Shown here: positions 54,938 to 63,451 of the stretch, piece after piece
Numbering within the stretch: the first letter of the stretch is position 1
Layout of the letters: every line of letters begins with the position of its first letter
Source of the DNA: Oceanobacillus sojae
Lineage (GTDB): Bacteria; Bacillota; Bacilli; Bacillales; Amphibacillaceae
Reading direction: 5' to 3'
Length of the DNA: 64,000 nucleotides
Assembly: GCF_007991515.1 (NCBI RefSeq)
Contig: NZ_BJYM01000016.1
Coordinates: forward strand, 62,001-126,000
The notes under the pieces: model-generated
Told to the model about the DNA's origin: nothing
Databases searched by the model: none
What the model saw: only the letters and a program-made list of their open reading frames with translations
Made by a program: the position numbers and the translations under genes

Positions 54938-56152
54938 ATGGTAAAACCAATCGTGCAGGATAAAGGAATGGATCATACGATAGATTTTTTAAGAGATGGT
55001 TATTTTTATTTTTCTAAACGAATGAACGAATATCAGGAAGATGTTATCGGGTCGCGTATATTCGGGAGAAAGCTGGTGATGCTGCGTGCAGATGAGGCAG
55101 CAGATTTAGTAAGGGATACGAGTAAGTTTAAAGCTGAGAGAAGTATCTCTGAACTGTCTACTGGTTTGCTGACGGAAGAAAATGGCGTATTTTATTTGGC
55201 GGATATTGATTACCATCAGGAGAAAGCGTGGTTTCAAGAAGTCTTCACTGCAGAAAATCGGGAAGAGCTGGAGGCGATTATTCGGCAGCGTTGGCAAGAA
55301 AGAATAGAGGCATGGAAGACCAATCCGTCCATTAATTTTGTGACCGAAATGGAAGAGATGTGGGTCATTGCTGTTTGTAACTGGTTAGGAATTCCGATTC
55401 GTGCAAATAATCTGAAGCAGCGTACAACGGATATTCAGGAATTTGTCCAACTGTTTTCAAAGTATGGATTAAATCGTTGGAAAAGGAATCAGGCGAAGAA
55501 TCGAATTGAAAAGTGGCTCGTATTTTTAGTCCGTCAGCTAAGAGCAGGAGGAGTCCATGTCGATGAAGATAAATTCCTTTATAAATTATCTTGGTATGAG
55601 GATGAATCTGGTCGGATTTTACCGATTAAAACAGTGGTTGAGGAGTTACTATTACTCATCCGGACCTTCGTTGCTTCCAGCCGATGGGTTGTCTTCAGCC
55701 AGTTAGCGCTGATTGAGAATCCGCAGTTAAAAGAACGACTGCGAATTGACCAGAAATATGTCGGCTGCTTTATTCATGAGGTTATCCGTTATTATTCTAT
55801 GGTACCTTTTTCAGCAGCAAAGACACAGGAGCAATTCTTCTGGAAGGATATGTTCTTTGAAAAGAATCAGCTTGTCTTATTTGATATACATGGTACAAAC
55901 CATCATCCTGGGAAGTGGAGTCAGCCAGAATTATTTCAGCCTGATCGATTTTTAGTCAGTGATACTTCACCTGGTTTTGTGAAAGAGAGTGTAATAATGC
56001 AGTTAATGAAAGTGAGCTTATCGTATCTGCTGCAGACAGACTGGATTGTACCGAATCAAGAGTTCACCTGCCGGGGTACGGAAATTCCGGCAAGACCGAA
56101 GAATGGTATTCGTCTGGAGTTTTATCATGAAGGGTTTTTGGAAGACAATTAA
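54938..56152 (+). CDS. CYP152-like P450 protein lacking the heme-thiolate cysteine
   Basis: A 404-residue uninterrupted frame aligned along its length with fatty-acid peroxygenases (CYP152, e.g. B. subtilis P450-BSbeta). Kept features: H93 near the heme propionates, R242 (the carboxylate-binding arginine, IRTFVASS), the ExxR pair E281-R284, and FDIHGTNHHPGKWSQPELFQPDRF. Lost: the loop of about 17 residues with GGG-H and the RCPGE cysteine. Where CPGE should be, the sequence reads S344-PGF, and no cysteine lies within 30 residues. It follows mrpG with its own AGGGGG site and terminator. It is either a pseudoenzyme, perhaps binding fatty acids, or a gene starting to decay, though nothing else is broken. 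Confidence 0.88.
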   Translation: MVKPIVQDKGMDHTIDFLRDGYFYFSKRMNEYQEDVIGSRIFGRKLVMLRADEAADLVRDTSKFKAERSISELSTGLLTEENGVFYLADIDYHQEKAWFQEVFTAENREELEAIIRQRWQERIEAWKTNPSINFVTEMEEMWVIAVCNWLGIPIRANNLKQRTTDIQEFVQLFSKYGLNRWKRNQAKNRIEKWLVFLVRQLRAGGVHVDEDKFLYKLSWYEDESGRILPIKTVVEELLLLIRTFVASSRWVVFSQLALIENPQLKERLRIDQKYVGCFIHEVIRYYSMVPFSAAKTQEQFFWKDMFFEKNQLVLFDIHGTNHHPGKWSQPELFQPDRFLVSDTSPGFVKESVIMQLMKVSLSYLLQTDWIVPNQEFTCRGTEIPARPKNGIRLEFYHEGFLEDN

Positions 56153-56186
56153 AGAAGCCGGAAGGATGAAAGCTTTGAAAACAAAT

Positions 56187-56229
56187 ATGGTCTTCCTTGT
56201 GAGAGTGAGTTTCTCTTAAGGAAGACCAT
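56187..56229. terminator. Bidirectional terminator after the P450-like gene
   Basis: A perfect 12-bp stem ATGGTCTTCCTT (56187-56198) with AAGGAAGACCAT (56218-56229), plus an inner GAGA/TCTC. Confidence 0.88.
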
Positions 56230-56236
56230 CATTAAT

Positions 56237-57256
56237 TTATTCATCCATTAACTCGCCTACAATAGAATAGGAGTCGAGTCTTGCTTTAATGTCGTAGATT
56301 TGAGATGTGATAATAATCTCATCGGCATCTGTTTCTTTTCGGAATGCTTCCAATCCTTTACGGACATTTTCTTTGCTGCCGATAATCGTTGTTTTTGGAC
56401 TCAAAGACTCTTGAACAGCAGCCTTTTCCGCTGGTGACCAGATTGCATCCATGCTTTCAACAGGCGGCTGCAGCTTGGATTCTTTCCCTTTTCGCAGATT
56501 TAAAAATTGCATCTGGTGAGAGGTGGCTAAGCGCGCTGCTTCTTCATCTGTATCAGCTGCAATAACATTTACTGCTACCATTGCATACGGCTTATCAAGT
56601 GCTTCAGACGGCTGGAAACGGTCGCGATAGAGCTTCAGTGCCGGAACGGTATATGCAGGTGCAAAATGGCTGGCAAATGAAAATGGCAGGCCTTTTTCAG
56701 CAGCTAATCTCGCACTGAAATCACTCGAGCCAAGCAGCCAGATCGGGATATCCAGTCCTTGCCCGGGTATTGCTTTCACTCGTGATACAGGATTAGTTGA
56801 AAAATAGTCCTGTAATTCATTAACCTGCATCGGAAATTCCTCCGGACCGGCATGCAGTGTACGGCGTAAAGCAAAGGCAGTTGCCTGATCACTTCCGGGT
56901 GCGCGGCCTAATCCTAAGTCAATACGACCTGGATAAAGGGATTCAAGTGTGCCAAATTGTTCTGCAATAACCAGGCTTGCGTGATTTGGCAGCATGATGC
57001 CGCCTGAACCTACACGAATGGAATTGGTATGGCCGGCGATGTGACCTATTAATAAAGAGGTAGCCGAGCTTGAAATTCCTTTCATGTTATGGTGTTCTGC
57101 AAACCAATAGCGGTGAAATCCTAATCTTTCGACATGCTGCGCCAGACGGACGCTTTCCTGAAATGCCTGTGTGGCGTCGCCGCCTTCAATAATTGGGGCA
57201 AGATCAAGAACAGATAAAGGTATATTTTGAAATGTTTTATATGATTGAGTATCCAT
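56237..57256 (-). CDS. LLM-class flavin-dependent oxidoreductase
   Basis: A 339-residue TIM-barrel protein of the bacterial luciferase family. SVLDLAPI at the start, [50 protein letters not shown] and a [26 protein letters not shown] segment are all typical of the YwcH-like branch. It uses reduced FMN and oxygen; the substrate is unknown. Monocistronic, convergent with the P450-like gene. Confidence 0.92.
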   Translation of the reverse strand: MDTQSYKTFQNIPLSVLDLAPIIEGGDATQAFQESVRLAQHVERLGFHRYWFAEHHNMKGISSSATSLLIGHIAGHTNSIRVGSGGIMLPNHASLVIAEQFGTLESLYPGRIDLGLGRAPGSDQATAFALRRTLHAGPEEFPMQVNELQDYFSTNPVSRVKAIPGQGLDIPIWLLGSSDFSARLAAEKGLPFSFASHFAPAYTVPALKLYRDRFQPSEALDKPYAMVAVNVIAADTDEEAARLATSHQMQFLNLRKGKESKLQPPVESMDAIWSPAEKAAVQESLSPKTTIIGSKENVRKGLEAFRKETDADEIIITSQIYDIKARLDSYSIVGELMDE

Positions 57257-57413
57257 TAAATCCCTCCTTACTTAATAAAAATAATAAAGGTTTCTTGTTA
57301 TACCGTCCAATGTTTGAACTTATACCTTAAAAAGAAGGTGAAAACTATTTGCTAAGCTTGTCTTAATCAAGTAATATAGGGAAAGTAGAAAAAATGGAAA
57401 TGAGGGTATATTG

Positions 57414-58481
57414 ATGAGTAATTCATCTATCTACGGATTAACATATGAACAATTGAAGTTGTGGTTAATGGAACATGGTGAAAAACGGTTCCGCGCTGAT
57501 CAAGTGTGGAATTGGTTATATAAAAAGCGGATCAGCCGCTTTGAAGATATGAATAATGTTAATCAGTCAACAATTGACCTTTTGAAGGAAAATTTTGTTC
57601 TGCATACAATGGGGGAAGAAATTCGTCAAGAGTCAAAAGACGGCACAATTAAATTTCTATTTAAACTGGCGGATGGCAATGTTATTGAAACAGTACTGAT
57701 GCGCTTTAATTATGGACTGTCTGTTTGTGTGACAACACAGGTAGGGTGTAATATCGGCTGTTCTTTTTGTGCAAGTGGATTATTGCGCAAAAACCGCGAT
57801 TTGACCAGCGGAGAAATTGTTGAGCAAATTATGAATGTACAAAAACATTTGGATGAGCGTGGAGAAGAAGACCGTGTCAGCCATATTGTTGTTATGGGAA
57901 TCGGAGAGCCTTTGGATAACTATAAGAACTTAATGGATTTCTTATACATCGTTAATGATGACGGCGGATTAAATATTGGTGCGCGTCATATTACAGTTTC
58001 AACAAGTGGATTGGCACATAAAATGTATGAATTTGCTGATGAACCAATCCAGGTGAATCTGGCTATTTCTTTACATGCACCGAATAACGAATTACGTACG
58101 AAAATCATGAAGATTAATCGTGCCTTCCCAATTGAAAAACTGATGAAGGCTGTAGATTACTATTTAGAGAAGAAGAATCGCCGTATTACGTACGAGTACA
58201 TCATGCTTCATGATGTTAATGATCATAAGAAGGAAGCACGTGAACTGGCTAAATTAATCAGCGGCCACCGTCATCTTGCTTATGTTAATCTGATCCCTTA
58301 TAATACGGTTGATGAGCATATTGCATATCAACGCAGCAGCTCAGAGAATATTCAAGCCTTTTATGAAACCTTAAAAGCAGAAGGTATCCAATGTGGTGTC
58401 CGCTGGGAAAATGGTGCAGACATTGATGCAGCCTGCGGACAATTACGAAGTAAGCAGATCAAAAAGGAAAAAGCAGTTTAA
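57414..58481 (+). CDS. RlmN/Cfr-family radical SAM methyltransferase
   Basis: A 355-residue radical SAM enzyme: C112-x3-C116-x2-C119 ([11 protein letters not shown]) binds the 4Fe-4S cluster; C341 in DIDAACGQL is the methyl-carrying cysteine; [10 protein letters not shown] and [10 protein letters not shown] are the SAM-binding blocks. The N-terminal part ([17 protein letters not shown]) is RlmN-like. Compared with B. subtilis RlmN, RREQG is RWENG and the CASTLGGLKRN loop is [11 protein letters not shown], so this is a divergent paralogue. 23S rRNA A2503 C2 methylation is the default guess; C8 activity is not suggested. Start at ATG 57414, GAGGG upstream. Confidence 0.88.
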   Translation: MSNSSIYGLTYEQLKLWLMEHGEKRFRADQVWNWLYKKRISRFEDMNNVNQSTIDLLKENFVLHTMGEEIRQESKDGTIKFLFKLADGNVIETVLMRFNYGLSVCVTTQVGCNIGCSFCASGLLRKNRDLTSGEIVEQIMNVQKHLDERGEEDRVSHIVVMGIGEPLDNYKNLMDFLYIVNDDGGLNIGARHITVSTSGLAHKMYEFADEPIQVNLAISLHAPNNELRTKIMKINRAFPIEKLMKAVDYYLEKKNRRITYEYIMLHDVNDHKKEARELAKLISGHRHLAYVNLIPYNTVDEHIAYQRSSSENIQAFYETLKAEGIQCGVRWENGADIDAACGQLRSKQIKKEKAV

Positions 58482-58550
58482 TCTAGGAAGTAAAAGGGGC
58501 TTACTCAGGGATGAGTTGGCTTCTTTCTTTATATAAGTGGGGTGTATTTG

Positions 58551-59036
58551 TTGAATAAATCTGTTGTAATCAGAGAAATTGAAGCGAAGGATGACAAGGT
58601 CATAGAAGCCATCATTAAACGTTCTTTAGAGAAGCATCATTTAGATCATGAGGGCACAGCTTACACAGATCCGCAGCTCGCGCACCTAAGTACATACTAT
58701 AATGAACGTCCAAAGGATAAATATTGGGTTATCGAGGTGGATGGAGAGGTAGCCGGGGGAATCGGTATAGGTGTTTATGATGCGAAACGCTCTATTTGTG
58801 AGCTGCAGAAGCTTTATTTAGCTCAAAAAGCACAGGGCAGGGGTTTATCCAGGGAATTAATGAAAACAGCCCTGAGCTATGCTTCTATGCATTTTAAGCA
58901 ATGCTATTTAGAAACAAGACATGAGCTGGAAACAGCGGGACGCTTATATGAAAAATATGGCTTTCGGTTATTAGAGAAACCATTGGAAGGAAGCGAGCAC
59001 ACTGCAATGGACCTCTGGTACATCAAAGAGCTATGA
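58551..59036 (+). CDS. GNAT-family N-acetyltransferase
   Basis: About 161 residues. The acetyl-CoA loop is KLYLAQKAQGRGLSRELMKTAL and the closing strand GRLYEKYGFRLL. It resembles small bacterial acetyltransferases of the YsnE type; the substrate is unknown. I prefer TTG 58551 behind GGGGTG; GTG 58542 also lies in frame. It follows the methylase by 70 bases and may be cotranscribed. Confidence 0.85.
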   Translation: MNKSVVIREIEAKDDKVIEAIIKRSLEKHHLDHEGTAYTDPQLAHLSTYYNERPKDKYWVIEVDGEVAGGIGIGVYDAKRSICELQKLYLAQKAQGRGLSRELMKTALSYASMHFKQCYLETRHELETAGRLYEKYGFRLLEKPLEGSEHTAMDLWYIKEL

Positions 59037-59060
59037 AAAACAATATAATTCTGTTTTAAG

Positions 59061-59107
59061 AAAAGCTGTAAATTCGTTTATAATTTATCGAATTCACAGC
59101 TTTTTAT
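59061..59107 (+). terminator. Terminator after the acetyltransferase gene
   Basis: AAAAGCTGT and AATTCG pair with CGAATT and ACAGCTTTT around an AT-rich loop, followed by T. Confidence 0.85.
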
Positions 59108-59139
59108 GTTCATATAAATACTATTCGCCAAATCCACTG

Positions 59140-60387
59140 TTATTTAAGCTTATTTAAGCTGCTGTTTTGTGAGATGATTTTGTTTTTACCATTATGTTTA
59201 GCTTCCAGCAGCAATTCATCAGCCTTCATATATGCTTTTTTTAGCTCCATACGATTATCCTTTTGTATATAATACATCCCAAATGAAGCAGTATAGGGAA
59301 TATTGACTGTCTTGGAGCGGAATTCAGTTTCTGCAGGTGTATCCAAAATAGTATCTCGTAATTGCCCCAGGAAAATCAGGCATTCTTCATATGTTTTATT
59401 TCTTAGAATAAGGGTGAACTCTTCTCCGCCAGTACGGAATACATAGTCGCATGAGGCTGTATGCTTTTGCAAAAGCTTGGCGAAGTGCTGAATTACGCCA
59501 TCACCAATAATATGATTAAAAGTATCATTGATCGATTTAAATGAATCAATATCAGCAATAACCACTGCAAGATTCTCTTCATTACCGTTTAATTCCTTCA
59601 TTACCTTATTCATGTATGCACGATTATGGATATTCGTTAAAAAATCAGTATATGCCATTTTCTTGAAACGCTCATTCTCCTGTTTTTGCAGCAAAAGTTT
59701 TGTGTGAAATATTCCAGCGCGTCCTACAATATAGCTTAACAAGAAAATCGCAATAACAGCTTCCCATTGTCCTAAAGTAATGAAGGTGAAAAGAAGGGCA
59801 TTAGTCAATGCGGTTTTAAGCAGGTCAAGCATACTTCTTCCCGTAATAAATTCAATTGCTTCTTGTTTAGATTGCACATTTTTAGTAATAAACATAAGTA
59901 TTAATATGAAGCAGGAAGAAATAATGTCCATTATAATAGTGAGAAAGAAAACAAATAACCAGAATGCAAAAGGAAGTGATGAAATCATAGGGTATATAAG
60001 CTGAAAGCAATAAAATCCAAAAGAATGGAAAAGGACCGGACCGCCTATATTATAAAAAGTATGTAACAGTTCATCTTCGTCAGCAGTTCCTGTAATTTTC
60101 CTATGGAAGTATACATAAAAACGATTAACTAATTCAAATAGAAATAAGCCTAAAGGTCCAGTTAATAGGACAAAAGAGAAGCTGTAAGAAATACTGTAGT
60201 CAACATTCATTGTCCCGGTTTTAACGAGAGTTCTTAAGTGTACAAACAGAACAGAAAAGACTATGTACAATGTAAATAATGTAAAGTAGGTATTTACATC
60301 AACAATTAGTGTGCCATATTTAATGGATAATGCGGCAGCGGCAATAAAGATCGATATAATTACAAATCGCAGATATAATCGGATCAT
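59140..60387 (-). CDS. Membrane-bound diguanylate cyclase (GGDEF)
   Basis: A 415-residue protein. Residues 5-228 hold about seven hydrophobic segments, an input domain of no family I can name. After a short helix (about 228-245) comes a GGDEF domain with D279 and D281 in VIADIDSFK, FNHIIGDGVI, and an active-type G320-GEEF. No RxxD inhibitory site is seen at the usual place before it. It should make cyclic di-GMP in response to a membrane signal. Confidence 0.9.
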   Translation of the reverse strand: MIRLYLRFVIISIFIAAAALSIKYGTLIVDVNTYFTLFTLYIVFSVLFVHLRTLVKTGTMNVDYSISYSFSFVLLTGPLGLFLFELVNRFYVYFHRKITGTADEDELLHTFYNIGGPVLFHSFGFYCFQLIYPMISSLPFAFWLFVFFLTIIMDIISSCFILILMFITKNVQSKQEAIEFITGRSMLDLLKTALTNALLFTFITLGQWEAVIAIFLLSYIVGRAGIFHTKLLLQKQENERFKKMAYTDFLTNIHNRAYMNKVMKELNGNEENLAVVIADIDSFKSINDTFNHIIGDGVIQHFAKLLQKHTASCDYVFRTGGEEFTLILRNKTYEECLIFLGQLRDTILDTPAETEFRSKTVNIPYTASFGMYYIQKDNRMELKKAYMKADELLLEAKHNGKNKIISQNSSLNKLK

Positions 60388-60690
60388 AATAAAAACCTCT
60401 CCATTTCATGAAATAATAGCCAAAATATTATATAAATCAAGTGAAAAAGGCTCGGGTTTTTAGACCTAATTATATGATATGCAAACATAGCTGACCGCCT
60501 TTTGATTGGTAGAAGGAAATATATTTACAAGATTTTATTTAGGGGTAAAATATACAGAAATAAACATTTTATAAGTTACTAATGTTTATTTATCAAATCA
60601 TATTTTATAGAAAATTGGGATATTTAACAAGTCTTTCTTCTTATTTTTTGAAATAGAAAAACTGGTTATAATATGTCGAAAATAATATCT
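60388..60690. other. Intergenic AT-rich region
   Basis: No gene seen. It separates the divergent diguanylate cyclase from the partition locus. Confidence 0.4.
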
Positions 60691-60820
60691 TTATAATTGT
60701 ACACAAGTAAACAAGTTTTGTGTACAATTATAAACAAAAATGTTTACTTGTGTACAAAATCGTGTAAAACTTGATTTAATAAGGATATATAAAGTATACA
60801 AAAAAACAAACATGTAAACA
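60691..60820. repeat. Centromere-like repeat array (parC) of the ParMR system
   Basis: Interlocking inverted repeats. TTATAATTGTACACA (60691-60705) and its complement at 60719-60733 form 15-bp perfect arms. A second pair, TTGTACACAAGTAAACA (60697-60713) with its complement at 60741-60757, forms 17-bp arms. The unit GTACACAA/TTGTGTAC occurs three times, and GTAAACAA twice, the second near 60814. Repeats upstream of parM are where ParR binds. Confidence 0.75.
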
Positions 60821-60993
60821 ATTTGTCGAAAGACTTGAGAAAATAAATGAATACGTTTATTCTAGAAACATAGATTTTTAATTATGTTATGTACATTCGA
60901 TTAGAGATAGTTTGCTAGAATGTCCATATATTTGTATCTTATTTAAAAAAGTAAGGTACATTATAAAATCTTATTTTTGGAAGGAGAATGAAA

Positions 60994-62163
60994 ATGACAA
61001 AATCTAGAATTGCAGCAATTGATGTTGGGAACGATGCCTTAAAAGGTAATTTTGGTAAATTAGAGAATGAATATTACATACCTAATGTGGTAGCGCCAGA
61101 TTTAGAGGATAGACCTGTAATTGGAATTGAAGAACTGGATAATAAGGAAGTATTGGATAATATTCATATTCGTATCCACTCCCCTGCCCTATCTGAAAAC
61201 AACATTATATATAGAGTGGGAAATCTGGCTACAAAAACAACAAACTCTCAGGAGCTGGATCCAGGAAGCAGTAAATCAGAAGAAGATCAGACATTAGTTA
61301 TGTTATTTGCTGCTTTAGCATTGGATGCTGTATCAAGCGACGCGTTTAAAGAGAAGAATGATGTTTATGACGCTCTTTATACATTAGGAACAGGGTTACC
61401 TCTCAGGGAAGTAAAAGAAGGAAAAGACGTCGGGTACCGCTCTCGCCTGCTAGGGTCAGTGCATCAAATAGAATTTCTAGTTACTCCTAAACATCAGGGC
61501 AAGAAAGTAAATATTAAATTTGATGAAGTAAAAGTATACCCGGAAGGATTTGCCGCTTACGTCAATTTAATTATGGATAATGACTTAAAAGTTATCAACA
61601 AGGAATTAATTGACAAACAAATTTTAATTCAGGATATCGGCGGGTTATCCACAGATATCGCAGTTATTCGCAATAGAAATGTGGATGACGATAAAGCACA
61701 GGGATTTAATATAGGTGTTTCTGAATCTCTGGAACAAATCCGTGAAGAAATAAGATCAAAGCATGGTGTAGAGCTGGATAGCAGAAGAGATGTCGTTGAT
61801 ATTATCACAAGAAAAAATGACCGCAATCACATTATGGTAAAAGGAAGCCGTACCAATGTACATGATATAACAGATCATATTTTATTGGAGCTTGCCAAGA
61901 AAGAATATCGCTATCTGCGCAATGTATGGAGCAGGAACTCACAGACAGAGATTTGCTATTTTGTCGGAGGAGGATCAGCAGTTCTTAAGGATTATATCAA
62001 AGCTCTAAACAATAAACTGGATGGCTACAACATCGAATTCTTTGAAGATGAGAGTGAAAGTATCTGGATGATGGCTAACGCATACTATAAATTGATTACT
62101 GATTTTGTACAGAAAAATGAAAAAGCTGAGAAGAAGGAAGAGAAGACTACGAAAGCAAAGTAA
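60994..62163 (+). CDS. parM: ParM/StbA-type actin-like ATPase
   Basis: About 389 residues of actin fold. Phosphate 1 motif AIDVGNDALKGNFG (7-20), LGTGLPLREVKEG, phosphate 2 IQDIGGLSTDIAV (about 208-220), and adenosine motif CYFVGGGSAVLKDYI (about 325-339). It closely resembles ParM of Bacillus thuringiensis plasmids (the pBMBt1 type), forming filaments that push plasmid copies apart. The charged lysine-rich tail is low-complexity. Start at ATG 60994 with AAGGAG seven bases upstream. Followed at once by a ParR-like gene. Confidence 0.93.
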   Translation: MTKSRIAAIDVGNDALKGNFGKLENEYYIPNVVAPDLEDRPVIGIEELDNKEVLDNIHIRIHSPALSENNIIYRVGNLATKTTNSQELDPGSSKSEEDQTLVMLFAALALDAVSSDAFKEKNDVYDALYTLGTGLPLREVKEGKDVGYRSRLLGSVHQIEFLVTPKHQGKKVNIKFDEVKVYPEGFAAYVNLIMDNDLKVINKELIDKQILIQDIGGLSTDIAVIRNRNVDDDKAQGFNIGVSESLEQIREEIRSKHGVELDSRRDVVDIITRKNDRNHIMVKGSRTNVHDITDHILLELAKKEYRYLRNVWSRNSQTEICYFVGGGSAVLKDYIKALNNKLDGYNIEFFEDESESIWMMANAYYKLITDFVQKNEKAEKKEEKTTKAK

Positions 62164-62172
62164 GGTGATCCT

Positions 62173-62697
62173 ATGGGAAAGAATATCGAAAGAGGACAAA
62201 CAATCACATTTCGAATTCCTTCAGATACTCCTGAATACTTACTGAGACAGCTGCAGCAATTGAAGGAAACCGAACGGAGAAACTTTTCAAGTAAAATTGC
62301 AAGTTTCGTCTTAAAAGGTGTAAATGATATGAGTGTAAAAGAAAGGGAAACTGTTACAATCCCTCTGCCCAGATCATTGACAAAAGAGCAAAAGAGCTGG
62401 TTGAAGCATGAACACTCTGAAGCTTTGATTGGAACGATTTTATATCAATTGCTAACCGATCCAATGCGTGCAACTGCCCTTTTAACTTCCATGAATAACA
62501 GCACAGATAATATATTTAAAGGCATAGAAGAATCGAAAAGCTATGTCTCAAACCAAGAGCAGGAAGTCACTCAAGATAATTGGAATATGGATGATTTAAA
62601 TGCAGATGAACTAAACATTCATGATTCTGCAGAAGATGATGAAGACAAGGAAGAGCTTGATCCATTAAGTGATTTCTTTTCAAGTATGAATAAATAG
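62173..62697 (+). CDS. parR: ParR-like DNA-binding partner of the actin-like ATPase
   Basis: A 174-residue protein. The N-terminal part (GQTITFRIPSDTPEYLLRQLQQLKETERRNFSSKIASFVLKG) has the strand-helix-helix look of ribbon-helix-helix proteins, and the C-terminal 60 residues are strongly acidic (NADELNIHDSAEDDEDKEELDP), as in ParR adaptors whose tail contacts ParM. It starts ten bases after parM and ends at a very strong terminator. It is expected to bind the repeats at 60691-60820. Confidence 0.8.
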   Translation: MGKNIERGQTITFRIPSDTPEYLLRQLQQLKETERRNFSSKIASFVLKGVNDMSVKERETVTIPLPRSLTKEQKSWLKHEHSEALIGTILYQLLTDPMRATALLTSMNNSTDNIFKGIEESKSYVSNQEQEVTQDNWNMDDLNADELNIHDSAEDDEDKEELDPLSDFFSSMNK

Positions 62698-62744
62698 CGA
62701 AAGAAAACAGCTCCTGATGAGAACAGGAGCTGTTTTCTTTCGCT
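62696..62744 (+). terminator. Terminator of parMR
   Basis: A perfect 20-bp stem (arms beginning AGCGAAAGAAAACAG at 62696 and ending at 62744) around a nine-base loop, with T-rich sequence on the 3' side. It overlaps the parR stop. Confidence 0.9.
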
Positions 62745-62814
62745 ATTTAATAAGTGTTCACATTTCAAATATATTTGGGGATAAAACTGTGGAAATGTTT
62801 TGAATAACTTTTTT

Positions 62815-62851
62815 ATATCCACACCTTATCCACAGGGGCAAATGTGGATAA
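62815..62851. other. DnaA-box cluster
   Basis: ATATCCACA at 62815-62823 (8 of 9), TTATCCACA at 62826-62834 (9 of 9, same strand, 11 bp on) and TGTGGATAA at 62843-62851 (9 of 9, opposite strand). Three sites in 37 bp, followed by an AT-rich tract to about 63180. Confidence 0.75.
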
Positions 62852-63104
62852 AAAATTACCATTAAAAATCGCTTCTAAATACTTTTCTTTCTATTAAATT
62901 AAGCTATAATGAGAACTTGAGTTTAATAAAAAGTGAAATAGTATCTTTGGTAGAGATTTTATTGAAAGATAAAAACAATATAATTTTTATTTGTTTTTAA
63001 GCTTCTAAAGAAAGCAGAAATTACCTGCCTTTACGAAGAAAAAAAGATAAAAATAGAGTCTAGTTAAAACAGACTATCTTGAATTAAAATCTTGCGTAGT
63101 TGAA

Positions 63105-63171
63105 TAATCTATGATAGTGTTTAATACAAGATGTGGGCGAACTTAAAACTGATTAACACTATATATAGTAT
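63105..63171. promoter_or_regulatory. NrdR-like boxes
   Basis: ACACTATATATAGTAT at 63156-63171 differs from the NrdR consensus ACACWATATATWGTGT at two positions. A weaker copy, right half ATAGTGT, ends at 63120; the centres are about 51 bp apart. They lie about 300 bases before the reductase gene. Confidence 0.65.
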
Positions 63172-63451
63172 ATTGTGAAAACAAAAGGATAATTACTGAA
63201 ATGTCGAAACTAATACAAATCAGGGATATCCCACCAACTTATGGTATTCAAAAATGAGGCAATCTACTACATCTAGTATGGGTAGCGGATTGCTTTTAAT
63301 AATAAAAAATATAAATCAGCAGATTTGCCCGGCAAGACGTTTATTATTTGTACGGAAGAAGCAACAGAATCATTTGAAAAATACATAGTTATTTTTTTAT
63401 ATTTACAAATAATTGTTTTATAGAAATATAATGATTACAGGAGGCTTAAAC
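63172..63451 (+). other. Intergenic region with a hairpin and possible relic
   Basis: GGCAATC and GTAG-type arms (63256-63300) form a hairpin ending GGATTGCTTTT, a plausible terminator. An 18-codon frame precedes it at about 63201. Between it and the reductase is an open stretch (SADLPGKTFIICTEEATESFEKY) without a start. I cannot assign either. Confidence 0.35.

Noticed and set aside
57414-58481. Annotating the radical SAM methylase as a Cfr resistance gene
   Set aside because: Its core segments ([13 protein letters not shown]-type, HITVSTSG) follow RlmN rather than Cfr.
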